Assembly: GCA_017415025.1 (NCBI GenBank)
Contig: JAFQJH010000005.1
Coordinates: 1 to 56,408, forward strand
Source of the DNA: Clostridia bacterium
Lineage (GTDB): Bacteria; Bacillota; Clostridia; Oscillospirales; Acutalibacteraceae
Length of the DNA stretch: 56,408 nucleotides
Reading direction: 5' to 3'
Part shown: one piece after another, positions 16,135 through 24,227 of the stretch
Numbering within the stretch: the first letter of the stretch is position 1
Layout of the letters: every line of letters begins with the position of its first letter
Notes under the pieces: model-generated
Database searches by the model: none
Told to the model about the DNA's origin: nothing
What the model saw: only the letters and a program-made list of their open reading frames with translations
Made by a program: the position numbers and the translations under genes

Positions 16135-17729
16135 AAAAAATATCGTTCAAAACAATAACTACCTTATGGATTACCGTTCTTATCACCGCCGTTTGTGCGC
16201 TGAATTTTGTGACGGTTATGATTACAAGTCAGCGCACGGCCGACGACAAAATCAAGCAGACCGTTATCGCCGCCGTTGAAGGTAACGCCGACGAAATGGA
16301 ATACAGCAACGGTGTTTTTGAGGTTGAAAATGATTTTATTTTCTTCTCGGGCGGAATTTACTGCGATATTTTCACTCAAAGCGGTGACTATATCGTCGGT
16401 CAGACTCCCGAATCACTGCTTTTTGCACCTAAAAAGCAAAGCGAAAGCGTTGACGAGAAGGAAATCGGCGGTGAAAAATATTACGTTTACAGCGAGCTTA
16501 TGAGCTTTACCAAATTCGAATATGAGATTGACGTGCTGTCGGGCAAGATAATCTCGTATGAGGCTGATGTAACCCCTGTTCAGCCCTTGACCCCGACCCC
16601 CTATTCCGACACGAAATTTCAGGACGGAATAAGCACCGAGCAGGCAATCGAAATTGCACTTGAGCACGCCCGGATACCCGCGGACGAGGCCGAAATCATT
16701 GCCGTCGAGCTCAACACCTACCACGACAGAAACATTTTTAAAATCGACTTTACTTCGGATGCATCGAACTACGAAAAGGTTTACATCCGTGCCGTTTGTC
16801 CGATAGACGATACCTCCGCCGTGTTCAATACCGTCGGCAGGAACGCGCTTTATCTCTTCCCGATATTTATCGTAATCGCCGCAATCGGTGCATACATCAT
16901 CACGAAGAAAACCGTCCGTCCGATAGAGAAAATCACGGCATCCGCCCGCGAGATTTCCTCGGGCAAGGACCTTTCAAAGCGACTTGACACAAGCAAGGCT
17001 CCCGGCGAAATCCACACGCTCGGCGAAACCTTCAACGGTATGTTTGAGAGACTTCAGGACTCGTTTGAAAACGAAAAAAGATTCACCTCCGACGCGTCCC
17101 ACGAGCTGCGTACACCCCTTGCCGTTATCAAGGCGGAGTGTGAATATGCGCTTTCTGACAACGCTGATGACGAGGACAAGCTGGAGGCACTCATTTCCGT
17201 CAAAGAGCAGACAGACAAGATGACAGCGCTGGTATCTTCACTCCTCGCCGTTACAAGAGCCGAACAGCAGTCACGGCGCATCACTCTTGAGCAGGGAAAC
17301 ATAAGCGCTCTGCTGACAGAGGTATGTGATAAATTCATCACCACAAAGGGCATTACCTTACACCGCAATATTGAAAAAGACATTTATATAAATATGAATG
17401 CAACGCTCATAACACAGCTTGCGGAGAATCTTATTTCCAACGCCGATAAATACGGCAAGGAAAACGGCACAATCGACGTCAGCCTGAAAAAAGCTGATAA
17501 CGGCATTATTCTTTGTGTAAGAGATAACGGTATCGGAATCAGCGCGGATGACCTGCCGAAAATCTGGAACAGATTTTTCAGAGCAGATGCTTCCCGTTCG
17601 GAAACAGAGGGCTTCGGTCTCGGACTTGCGCTTGTAAAAAACATCGCAGAAATCCACGATGCCGAATGTGACGCAAAATCCGAAATCGGCAAATTTACGG
17701 AAATTTCAATAACTCTTAAAAATTTTTAA
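16131..17729 (+). CDS. Sensor histidine kinase with PepSY-like extracellular domain
   Basis: The protein has 532 residues. Transmembrane helices lie at about 9-32 and 238-258. The outer part (33-237) includes a PepSY-like region: FEYEIDVLSGKIISYEADV, then ISTEQAIEIALEHARIPADEA and a strand-rich end. HAMP covers about 259-312. The phosphoacceptor is His324 in DASHELRTPLA. The ATP-binding domain shows ENLISNADKYG (N box), VRDNGIGI (G1), WNRFFRAD (F box) and GFGLGLALVK (G2). The chain is complete. The sensor shares its fold with the secreted PepSY proteins encoded next door, which suggests they interact or sense the same ligand or protease. Confidence 0.9.
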   Translation: MKKISFKTITTLWITVLITAVCALNFVTVMITSQRTADDKIKQTVIAAVEGNADEMEYSNGVFEVENDFIFFSGGIYCDIFTQSGDYIVGQTPESLLFAPKKQSESVDEKEIGGEKYYVYSELMSFTKFEYEIDVLSGKIISYEADVTPVQPLTPTPYSDTKFQDGISTEQAIEIALEHARIPADEAEIIAVELNTYHDRNIFKIDFTSDASNYEKVYIRAVCPIDDTSAVFNTVGRNALYLFPIFIVIAAIGAYIITKKTVRPIEKITASAREISSGKDLSKRLDTSKAPGEIHTLGETFNGMFERLQDSFENEKRFTSDASHELRTPLAVIKAECEYALSDNADDEDKLEALISVKEQTDKMTALVSSLLAVTRAEQQSRRITLEQGNISALLTEVCDKFITTKGITLHRNIEKDIYINMNATLITQLAENLISNADKYGKENGTIDVSLKKADNGIILCVRDNGIGISADDLPKIWNRFFRADASRSETEGFGLGLALVKNIAEIHDAECDAKSEIGKFTEISITLKNF

Positions 17730-17744
17730 AAAAATTAAAAACTC

Positions 17745-17775
17745 TAATGTTCCTTTAATGTTTGGCGGTTATTAT
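17745..17775 (+). promoter_or_regulatory. Response-regulator box and -10 of the PepSY genes
   Basis: AATGTT at 17746-17751 and again at 17757-17762 (11-bp period), then 7 bp, then TATTAT at 17770-17775. Spacing is identical to the box before the regulator gene. Confidence 0.5.
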
Positions 17776-17833
17776 TTAGTCACAGTCAAGGACGGCTGAT
17801 AAATAAAATCCAAACACGAAAGGAAATGATTCT

Positions 17834-18196
17834 ATGAAAAAACTTATCGCTACGTTACTCGCACTTGTTGTTGCAGCTTCTGTTTCAGTAACAGCATTCG
17901 CTGCTCCTTCACAGGATTTAATCACAAAAGATCAGGCAAAAGCAATCGCTCTTGAGCACGCCGGCTACAACGCCGAGGAAGTTAAGTTCGTAAAAGCAAG
18001 ACTTGATTTTGACGACGGCAGATACGAATACGATATCGAGTTCAGAGCAGACGGCAACCTCGAATATGAATATTCAATCAATGCCGAAAACGGCAGAATC
18101 GTTGAATCTGACCGTGACTATGATGCACCCGACAGATTCGAAGCCTTCCGTTTCATCAGCTTCCTCCGTGATCTTTTTGCAAAGCTTTTTCGTTAA
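17834..18196 (+). CDS. Secreted single-PepSY protein
   Basis: The protein has 120 residues; the ATG follows AAAGGA. The N-terminus is a clear signal peptide (KKLIATLLALVVAASVSVTAFAA, cleavage near residue 23). One PepSY domain follows: LITKDQAKAIALEHAGYNAEEV, then DDGRYEYDIEFRADGNLEYEYSINAENGRIVESD. The tail FISFLRDLFAKLFR is amphipathic and could associate with the membrane. PepSY domains occur as propeptide-like inhibitors of M4 peptidases and in other sensors. No peptidase is adjacent here, so the link is to the kinase upstream. Confidence 0.85.
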   Translation: MKKLIATLLALVVAASVSVTAFAAPSQDLITKDQAKAIALEHAGYNAEEVKFVKARLDFDDGRYEYDIEFRADGNLEYEYSINAENGRIVESDRDYDAPDRFEAFRFISFLRDLFAKLFR

Positions 18197-18228
18197 ACTT
18201 TAATTAAATTCTGAAAGGAGAAATGAAA

Positions 18229-19149
18229 ATGAAAAAGAAATTAGCAGTTATATCAGCAATAGTAATCGTAATTTCAGCAATCGCGCTGACAGGCTTTGCG
18301 AAGGGAAATCTCCCGACAGCCGAAAAGCCGACCAACCCACCCGTTGCCGAAAATAAAACTACGGCAAGCGCAAGTGTTTCACTTGACGAGGCAATAGATA
18401 TTGCCCTCAAGGATGCGGGAATCAAGCGAGAGGATGCTTTGTTCCGTGCAACTCCTTCATTGGACAGTGATGACAGGGTTAAGCATTACGACATTGAGTT
18501 TATCAACAACGGTGTCGAATACGAATATGAGGTCTCTGTCGAGGAAGGCAAAATAATTAATGCAGAAAAGGAGCAGGAAAAGACATCCTCTCCCGCACAG
18601 GAAAAGGTTAAGGAAAGAGAAAACGAAAAAGAAGTAAAGAAGGTTCAGGAGCCGACTTCAGTACCCGAGAAACAGGAAAAGGCTTACATCAGCGTTGAGC
18701 AGGCAAAGGAAATCGCCCTCAAGGATGCAGGCAAGAAGGCGGCAGACGCTGAGTTCAGAAAAGCACATTACGATGCAGACGACCTCGTTGCTCACTTTGA
18801 TATAAAGTTCGTCGCTGACGGCTATGAGTACGAATACGAAATCAAGGCGGCTGACGGTAAGGTGCTCGAAAAGGATATCGACAGGGTTGAAAAGAATTCC
18901 GTCCCGACAGCAGCTCCCGACAAGGCTCCGAGCGAAAGCTATATCGCCAAGGATAAGGCATTATCCCTCGCATTGGCTCACGCAAAGGTTGATTCCGCGC
19001 AGGTTAAGTATTCAAAGGTCGAGCTTGACCGTGATGACCTGATTGTGCACTACGAGGTTGAATTCATAGCAGGTGCTTATGAATATGAATATGAAATCAA
19101 CGCTGAATCAGGCAAAATCGTAGCCTTTGACAAGGATTTTAATGACTAG
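18229..19149 (+). CDS. Secreted protein with three PepSY domains
   Basis: The protein has about 306 residues. The ATG at 18229 is 8 bases after AAGGAG; the ATG at 18223 is only 2 bases away. Signal peptide: KKKLAVISAIVIVISAIALTGFAKG. Three PepSY repeats follow, each with the pattern (V/I)(A/S)x(D/E)xAxxxAL and YEYE(V/I): about 45-110, 150-215 and 232-300. A highly charged Glu/Lys linker (about 112-148) separates the first two. The next terminator ends the unit. It is probably coregulated with the 120-residue PepSY gene, which lies 32 bases upstream, under the box at 17745-17775. Confidence 0.85.
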   Translation: MKKKLAVISAIVIVISAIALTGFAKGNLPTAEKPTNPPVAENKTTASASVSLDEAIDIALKDAGIKREDALFRATPSLDSDDRVKHYDIEFINNGVEYEYEVSVEEGKIINAEKEQEKTSSPAQEKVKERENEKEVKKVQEPTSVPEKQEKAYISVEQAKEIALKDAGKKAADAEFRKAHYDADDLVAHFDIKFVADGYEYEYEIKAADGKVLEKDIDRVEKNSVPTAAPDKAPSESYIAKDKALSLALAHAKVDSAQVKYSKVELDRDDLIVHYEVEFIAGAYEYEYEINAESGKIVAFDKDFND

Positions 19150-19162
19150 TCATAAAAAAATT

Positions 19163-19198
19163 TGACCACCTCAAACGAGGTGGTCATTCTTCTTTTTA
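19163..19198. terminator. Bidirectional terminator
   Basis: TGACCACCTC / GAGGTGGTCA perfect arms around AAAC, with T-rich sequence after it on both strands. It separates convergent genes. Confidence 0.85.
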
Positions 19199-19199
19199 G

Positions 19200-20195
19200 T
19201 TATTTTTCAAAATAGATTGCTCCGCTCTGTGCAAAAATCAGCGGCGGCAGCTTCATACCCTTTTGCTCGGGAATTCTTGAAGCGATAGCAATATCGTGAA
19301 TTTTACTGTATAAAAAGCCCGGCTCAAAAACTACGTGAGCGCACAGGAAGCCTTCCTTTTTAACAGGCAGAGTGACGGAATAATCCTCCGTCTTTTTTGC
19401 CGTATATGTAAAGCACTCGCCGTCAGCATCAAAAACTATCAGCTTATGATTTTTGCGAAGCTTCTTGACGCTGATTTTCGCGGTCGTGCCCCCGTCAAGC
19501 TTTACCGTGTCACCAAGAACGGCATCGCCGCTTGTGATGTCAATAAACGTTGTTCCGCAGTCAAAGCAGATTGTTGTATGACCCTTGACAATAGCATCAA
19601 GTATATCCTCGGCAGAGCTTGATTTTGCATAAACATAAGTAACGGGCCAGGTTAAAAGATTTGTAACAACGTAATCCTTGTGATAATCGCTTCCGCCGAC
19701 AACAGGAAGCTTGTGACCGTTCCTCAACTGCTCGTGCCACCATTCGGTACACTCCAGATTATCAAAATGTGTCGGCGCATTCCATACCTCAAGAACGTCA
19801 ACGTCCTCTGCCTTCATCTCCCATCTCCACGGGCACTGCTTGCAGTGAGGGTGATTCATACAAATTACCGCTCCGCGCCTTTTAGCTTCATTTTTAACCC
19901 TGAGAAAATCCTCGTAGGTTTCGCAGGTGTCATAGTCCTCCTGGTCAATGACGTCCTTAACGCCCCACATATTGCAGTGACCGCCGTGCTTCGTCAGCTC
20001 CGCACCGTAGATAAGCGTTAAGCCGTCAACCTTCGGGAATTCCTTACAATTCACGTTATGGTCGGTCATCATAAGAAAATCAAGCTTATTCTTTTTTGCT
20101 TTAGCGATTACCTGCTCCAGGGTAAGACCACCGTCCGAAGCGACGGAGTGGCAATGAGGCACACCTGCATACCACTTATATCCTTTGTAACTCAT
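19200..20195 (-). CDS. PHP-fold metallohydrolase, CehA/McbA-like
   Basis: The protein has 331 residues; the ATG follows GAGGAG. Metal ligands of the PHP fold are in order: HCHS (14-17), TDHN (about 44-47), GAEL, MNHPH and GGSDYH. A beta-sandwich-like C-terminal part follows from about residue 215 (DITSGDAVLGDTVKLDGG). CehA/McbA members hydrolyse phosphoesters or carbamates, but the natural substrate here is unknown. It is transcribed divergently from the GH95-like gene, with separate promoters in the 227-bp gap. Confidence 0.8.
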   Translation of the reverse strand: MSYKGYKWYAGVPHCHSVASDGGLTLEQVIAKAKKNKLDFLMMTDHNVNCKEFPKVDGLTLIYGAELTKHGGHCNMWGVKDVIDQEDYDTCETYEDFLRVKNEAKRRGAVICMNHPHCKQCPWRWEMKAEDVDVLEVWNAPTHFDNLECTEWWHEQLRNGHKLPVVGGSDYHKDYVVTNLLTWPVTYVYAKSSSAEDILDAIVKGHTTICFDCGTTFIDITSGDAVLGDTVKLDGGTTAKISVKKLRKNHKLIVFDADGECFTYTAKKTEDYSVTLPVKKEGFLCAHVVFEPGFLYSKIHDIAIASRIPEQKGMKLPPLIFAQSGAIYFEK

Positions 20196-20227
20196 TGTAA
20201 TTCTCCTCTTTCAATTTTCCTTCTTTA

Positions 20228-20256
20228 AGTATATATTTCTATTCGGAACAAATCAA
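20228..20256 (-). promoter_or_regulatory. Probable promoter of the PHP hydrolase gene
   Basis: On the minus strand TTGATT (20256-20251), 17 bp, TATACT (20233-20228), 33 bases before the ATG at 20195. Confidence 0.5.
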
Positions 20257-20360
20257 CAGATTTTCAAATAATCAGCAAACTGAACAATTTTCTTTTTGAT
20301 TTTTTGCTCAATCGGTAGAATAACAAGCCGGTACAGCATCCGCAAATAACGAGAATAAAC

Positions 20361-20388
20361 TTGACTATAAAGCAAAAACAATTATAAT
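20361..20388 (+). promoter_or_regulatory. Promoter of the GH95-like gene
   Basis: TTGACT (20361-20366), 16 bp, TATAAT (20383-20388). Initiation near 20395 gives a leader of under 30 bases before the ATG at 20423. Confidence 0.7.
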
Positions 20389-20422
20389 ATTAAAGTAGAT
20401 TAAATAAGCTTGGTGATACGTT

Positions 20423-22510
20423 ATGAACACTTATTTTAACGAAATAACCTCAAAACCGATCAACACGGTTGACGGCAAAATTCTCTATAAAATACCTGCA
20501 GGCGCAATGTGCGGTAACGGCGACCTCGGCGTTGTTTTCGATAACGACGAGACTGACCTTATCGTACACATTTCGAAATGCGACTTCTGGAAATTCACTT
20601 CGGGCACACAAGGCAACGGAGGAATAAAGGCAGTCGGCAATCTGCGGATAAAGAACGTTGACCTGAAAAATTATAACATCAAGCAATATTTTGACAAAGG
20701 TCTGCTTGAGTGCACCTTCGGTAATATGGAAATGGAGTTTTTTGTCGCTCCCGAAAACCTGATTTATTTTGAAATCAAGGTCTCCGACACCTGTCCCGAG
20801 GTCGGCATCGAAATTCCCGACACCTGCGGCTCCTCCAATTCAGAATCTGAAGAAAACGCAGTTAAATGCTTTGTCCGTAAATTTGAAGGCGAAGACGTAA
20901 CGCGCGAAACGGCTGTTGCACTCTGCCTTCGCAAGCTCGGCACACGCACGCAGGACGGTTCGGATTTTATCCGCTACTGTATCAGTGTCGTCACGAATTT
21001 TGATGACGAAAAATATACCGAAAAGGGCATTGAAGCGGTTATGAACAGCGACTATGACCGCGATAAAAGCCGCACGCAGGAGAAGTGGGAAAAAATCTTC
21101 TCCGCTTCAAGGGTTACTCTTGAGGATAAGGAGATTGAAGCATTCTACAACTCGAGCCTTTACCACCTTGCAGGCTGTATGGGCAACCGCGAATTTCCGC
21201 CCGGCTTATTCGGCAACTTCATTACCGATGATTTCTTCCCGTGGGCGGGAGATTATCATATGAATTACAACTACGAGGCTCCGTATTATTGCATATTCTC
21301 CGCCAATCATCCCGAGCTTTTTGACGGCTATATGACACCCGTCAACGAGATGAGTGACGAAGCCGAAAGAATGGCAAAGCTTTTCGGCTGCAGAGGCTAT
21401 GCCTTCCCCGTCAGCTTCGGTCCGAAGGCACTTGACGTTTATTCCCAGCCCGACGGCAAGGAGCATGGCATACTTTTCCTCGGTCAGAAAAGCCACGCCG
21501 CTTACGCTTGCGTAATTCCGCTGATGCATTGGTTCTCGACCTACGACAGTGACTACGCGAAGGAAAACTATTATAATTTTGTATTCAATACTGCCTTGTT
21601 CTGGGAGGATTACCTCGTTAAAGAAAAAGGCAGATACGTTATCAGAAACGATGCGGCGCACGAAATCCCCTACTACCGCGGAGAAAAATTCAGATATTGG
21701 ACACACAAGGGTCAGATTGAAGCGGTAAACGCAATCAACTCTCTCGGTCTTGTAAAGCTGCTGTTCAAGGGCGTTTACGATATGGCAAAGGAGCTCGGAT
21801 TGAACAGCGAAAAATATTCCCTCTGGGAGGATATCAACAAAAACCTGAGCGAATTTCCCACCTTTATCAAGCACGGCAAGCGTTGCTTCCGCTATTCTAA
21901 ACGCGGCATACGTTGGAGAAACGAAAACACGGTCGGTCTTCAGCATATTTATCCCGCATCACAGATAGGACTTGATTCGGGAGAAAAGCTGTTGAAAATT
22001 GCAAAAAATACATACTTTATCAACGACAGACGTCTTGACGATAACGGCTCGAACTCTTATCTCCCCGCAGGTGCGCGAATCGGCGTTGACCCCGAATTTC
22101 TTATTGAGGGAATACATCAGAACATAAAGGAATTCGCTATGCCTAACCGACTGTTCCGTCATCACGGCGGCGGTATAGAGCATCTGACGACGATTCCCGC
22201 AACAATCAACGAGATGCTGTTGCAGAGCCACGAGGGCGTTATCCGTCCCTTCCCCTGCTGGAACAAAGAATCGGATGCTTCGTTCGAAAACTTGCGTGCC
22301 GACGGTGCTTTTCTCGTCAGTGCAAAGCTCAAAAAGGAGAGGATTTCTTCCCTTATAATCAAGAGCCTTAAGGGAAGAAGCTGCAAGGTTGAATGTGCAG
22401 GAGTAACAACGGTTGTCCGAATGTCCGACCTTGTGAAAATTCCGTGCACAAAAGACGGGAACACCGTCACCTTTGAAACGCAGGCAGATGAAACGTATAT
22501 TCTTTTATAA
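20423..22510 (+). CDS. GH95-like alpha-L-fucosidase/galactosidase-type glycosidase
   Basis: The protein has 695 residues and no signal peptide. GH95-type landmarks are GNGDLGVVF near the N-terminus, a Trp/Gly-rich centre with FFPWAGDYHMNYNYEAPYY (the GDYHxNxN strand carrying the Asn pair used in GH95 catalysis), and TINEMLLQSHEGVIRPFP near the end. The N-terminal beta-sandwich, the (alpha/alpha)6 barrel and a short C-terminal beta domain fit the family order, though the chain is shorter than many members. Fucose or galactose removal from host glycans is the family expectation; specificity is not shown. The next gene starts 16 bases later, so they are probably cotranscribed. Confidence 0.7.
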   Translation: MNTYFNEITSKPINTVDGKILYKIPAGAMCGNGDLGVVFDNDETDLIVHISKCDFWKFTSGTQGNGGIKAVGNLRIKNVDLKNYNIKQYFDKGLLECTFGNMEMEFFVAPENLIYFEIKVSDTCPEVGIEIPDTCGSSNSESEENAVKCFVRKFEGEDVTRETAVALCLRKLGTRTQDGSDFIRYCISVVTNFDDEKYTEKGIEAVMNSDYDRDKSRTQEKWEKIFSASRVTLEDKEIEAFYNSSLYHLAGCMGNREFPPGLFGNFITDDFFPWAGDYHMNYNYEAPYYCIFSANHPELFDGYMTPVNEMSDEAERMAKLFGCRGYAFPVSFGPKALDVYSQPDGKEHGILFLGQKSHAAYACVIPLMHWFSTYDSDYAKENYYNFVFNTALFWEDYLVKEKGRYVIRNDAAHEIPYYRGEKFRYWTHKGQIEAVNAINSLGLVKLLFKGVYDMAKELGLNSEKYSLWEDINKNLSEFPTFIKHGKRCFRYSKRGIRWRNENTVGLQHIYPASQIGLDSGEKLLKIAKNTYFINDRRLDDNGSNSYLPAGARIGVDPEFLIEGIHQNIKEFAMPNRLFRHHGGGIEHLTTIPATINEMLLQSHEGVIRPFPCWNKESDASFENLRADGAFLVSAKLKKERISSLIIKSLKGRSCKVECAGVTTVVRMSDLVKIPCTKDGNTVTFETQADETYILL

Positions 22511-22526
22511 ATAAGGAGGATAATTT

Positions 22527-24164
22527 ATGCAAGCTGTAATTAAGTTTTTCTTAACTATTTTCACAACAATTTCAGTTCTTTTTTCAAATCTGTTTTTCCC
22601 GGCTACGGTTCAGCCCGAGAGCGAAAACTTCGATTTTTCTGCCCTTCAATATCCCGATGAGGCTATCGTTACCCTCGAAGAAGCAGGACTGACGGAGCCC
22701 GAGCTTGTCGGCAGAGCTTCGGCTCTTCTTCCCGAGTACGTTCAGTCGGGCGGATATGACGACATCAACGGCATCATCATTTCCCCCTACTACACCGCAA
22801 AGGTGAGCGGCGAGGAAATCCCCGTTTACGCCTCGGTTGTGTTTATCCGCGTTGACGATACGGGAACGCTTCATTCCTTCTCGGAAATCTATGTTGACTC
22901 GAGCAAGGACTTTTCGTTCAATATTGAAATAACGGGTGCTGACGTTGAGCTTAAAAACGCTATTGTTCTTCCCGAATCACACGGAGTTGAGGCGCAGTGC
23001 AAGGATAACACCGTGACCGCTTCAATCAACAAAACGGGAATTTATACCTTCCTTTTCAACAATGCAAATCAGTATTACGGCTACACACTCATTGTCCGTG
23101 AGCAGATTGACGAGGATGCTGAAATCGCAGAATATATCGAGGAATACGGCGAGGAGAACGTTATTGTTCTTGACAAGGGCGTTTACGAATACGACTACGT
23201 AAACTTTGTCGGTCAGAACAATCAGGTAATCTACCTTCGCGAGGGTGCTTACGTTATCGCAAACCACCTTTTTGATATTGACTGTGCAGAGGATGAAAAT
23301 AAATATTTTGAAGACACCGCTTGGTATCATAACTCCATAGGACTTACAAGATATCCCTTCCTCAATTTCTACAACTGCAACAACTTAACACTTACGGGCA
23401 GAGGTGTAATTGACCTTACCCGTCTTGACAGACGTGAAAGACGCGGTGTTGTTTTCACAAACTGTAATAACATCAACGTCAGCGGAATCAAAATCATCAA
23501 CTCCCCCGAATGGTCTTTCATTTCCTATTGCTGTACGGACGTTGATATTGACAACGTTGACATCATCGGCAACCGCGGAAACTGCGACGGCTTTGCGATA
23601 TGCAACAGCCACAACGTAACGGTAGACAATTGCTTCGCGCGTGTTGCGGACGACACCTTCGAGGTCAAGGCACTCGGCGGCAATATGGACAGTAAGAACA
23701 TAACCTTTACTAACTGCATCGCCTGGGGCGGTTACGCAAGATGCTTCGGCATCACGGGCGAGGTCAACAAAATGATTTCTGACGTCACCTTCCGCGACTG
23801 TGCTGTAGTTTACCGCGACGGCATCTGGGACAACGACAGAATAGGCTCTCTTGTTGTTGTAGCGGAGCAGACCAAAGGCGGTATTGACGGTGTCCTTTTT
23901 GAAAATATCGAGATTTTCCGCGACGAAGGCAGACCGATGCTCGTTAAGGTATACGATGAGGAAGCTGAAAACTTCGAAATCAAAAACGTTGTTTTCAGAA
24001 ACATCTCCTACACCTCGTATATGAAGCCAAAAATTGCAGGTACAGACAGCAACACAAACACCGTTCAGGTTGAGCTTGACAACATAACGGTACGCGGCAA
24101 AAAAGCACTGTTCCCGAAAACGAAATTCATAATCGGCAGATATTGCGACGTTACAAAGGCATAA
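22527..24164 (+). CDS. Secreted GH28-like beta-helix glycosidase
   Basis: The protein has 545 residues. It has a signal peptide or anchor (QAVIKFFLTIFTTISVLFSNLFF), a beta-sandwich region to about residue 190, then a right-handed beta-helix. Helix landmarks are LTGRGVIDL, VVFTNCNNINVSGIKIINSPEW, GNCDGFAICNSHNVTVDNC, VADDTFEVKALGG and GYARCFGITGE. The order resembles GH28 or GH49 enzymes, with the Asp of NCDG and the paired Asp of VADD in catalytic positions. It follows the GH95-like gene by 16 bases and ends at a strong terminator, so the pair forms a unit with one intracellular and one exported enzyme. Confidence 0.7.
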   Translation: MQAVIKFFLTIFTTISVLFSNLFFPATVQPESENFDFSALQYPDEAIVTLEEAGLTEPELVGRASALLPEYVQSGGYDDINGIIISPYYTAKVSGEEIPVYASVVFIRVDDTGTLHSFSEIYVDSSKDFSFNIEITGADVELKNAIVLPESHGVEAQCKDNTVTASINKTGIYTFLFNNANQYYGYTLIVREQIDEDAEIAEYIEEYGEENVIVLDKGVYEYDYVNFVGQNNQVIYLREGAYVIANHLFDIDCAEDENKYFEDTAWYHNSIGLTRYPFLNFYNCNNLTLTGRGVIDLTRLDRRERRGVVFTNCNNINVSGIKIINSPEWSFISYCCTDVDIDNVDIIGNRGNCDGFAICNSHNVTVDNCFARVADDTFEVKALGGNMDSKNITFTNCIAWGGYARCFGITGEVNKMISDVTFRDCAVVYRDGIWDNDRIGSLVVVAEQTKGGIDGVLFENIEIFRDEGRPMLVKVYDEEAENFEIKNVVFRNISYTSYMKPKIAGTDSNTNTVQVELDNITVRGKKALFPKTKFIIGRYCDVTKA

Positions 24165-24174
24165 AAACACTGAT

Positions 24175-24207
24175 CCCCGACATCGTTTGATGTCGGGGGT
24201 GCTTTTT
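24175..24207 (+). terminator. Strong intrinsic terminator
   Basis: CCCCGACATC / GATGTCGGGG perfect arms around GTTT, then TGCTTTTT. It ends the GH95-GH28 unit. Confidence 0.88.
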
Positions 24208-24227
24208 CTGGATATAATGTTTAAGCT

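Noticed and set aside
21206-21946. Minus-strand open frame of 246 codons
   Set aside because: Shadow of the GH95-like gene.
23385-24170. Long minus-strand open frame of 261 codons
   Set aside because: It lies antisense within the secreted GH28-like gene, has low-complexity hydrophobic composition and no ribosome site.
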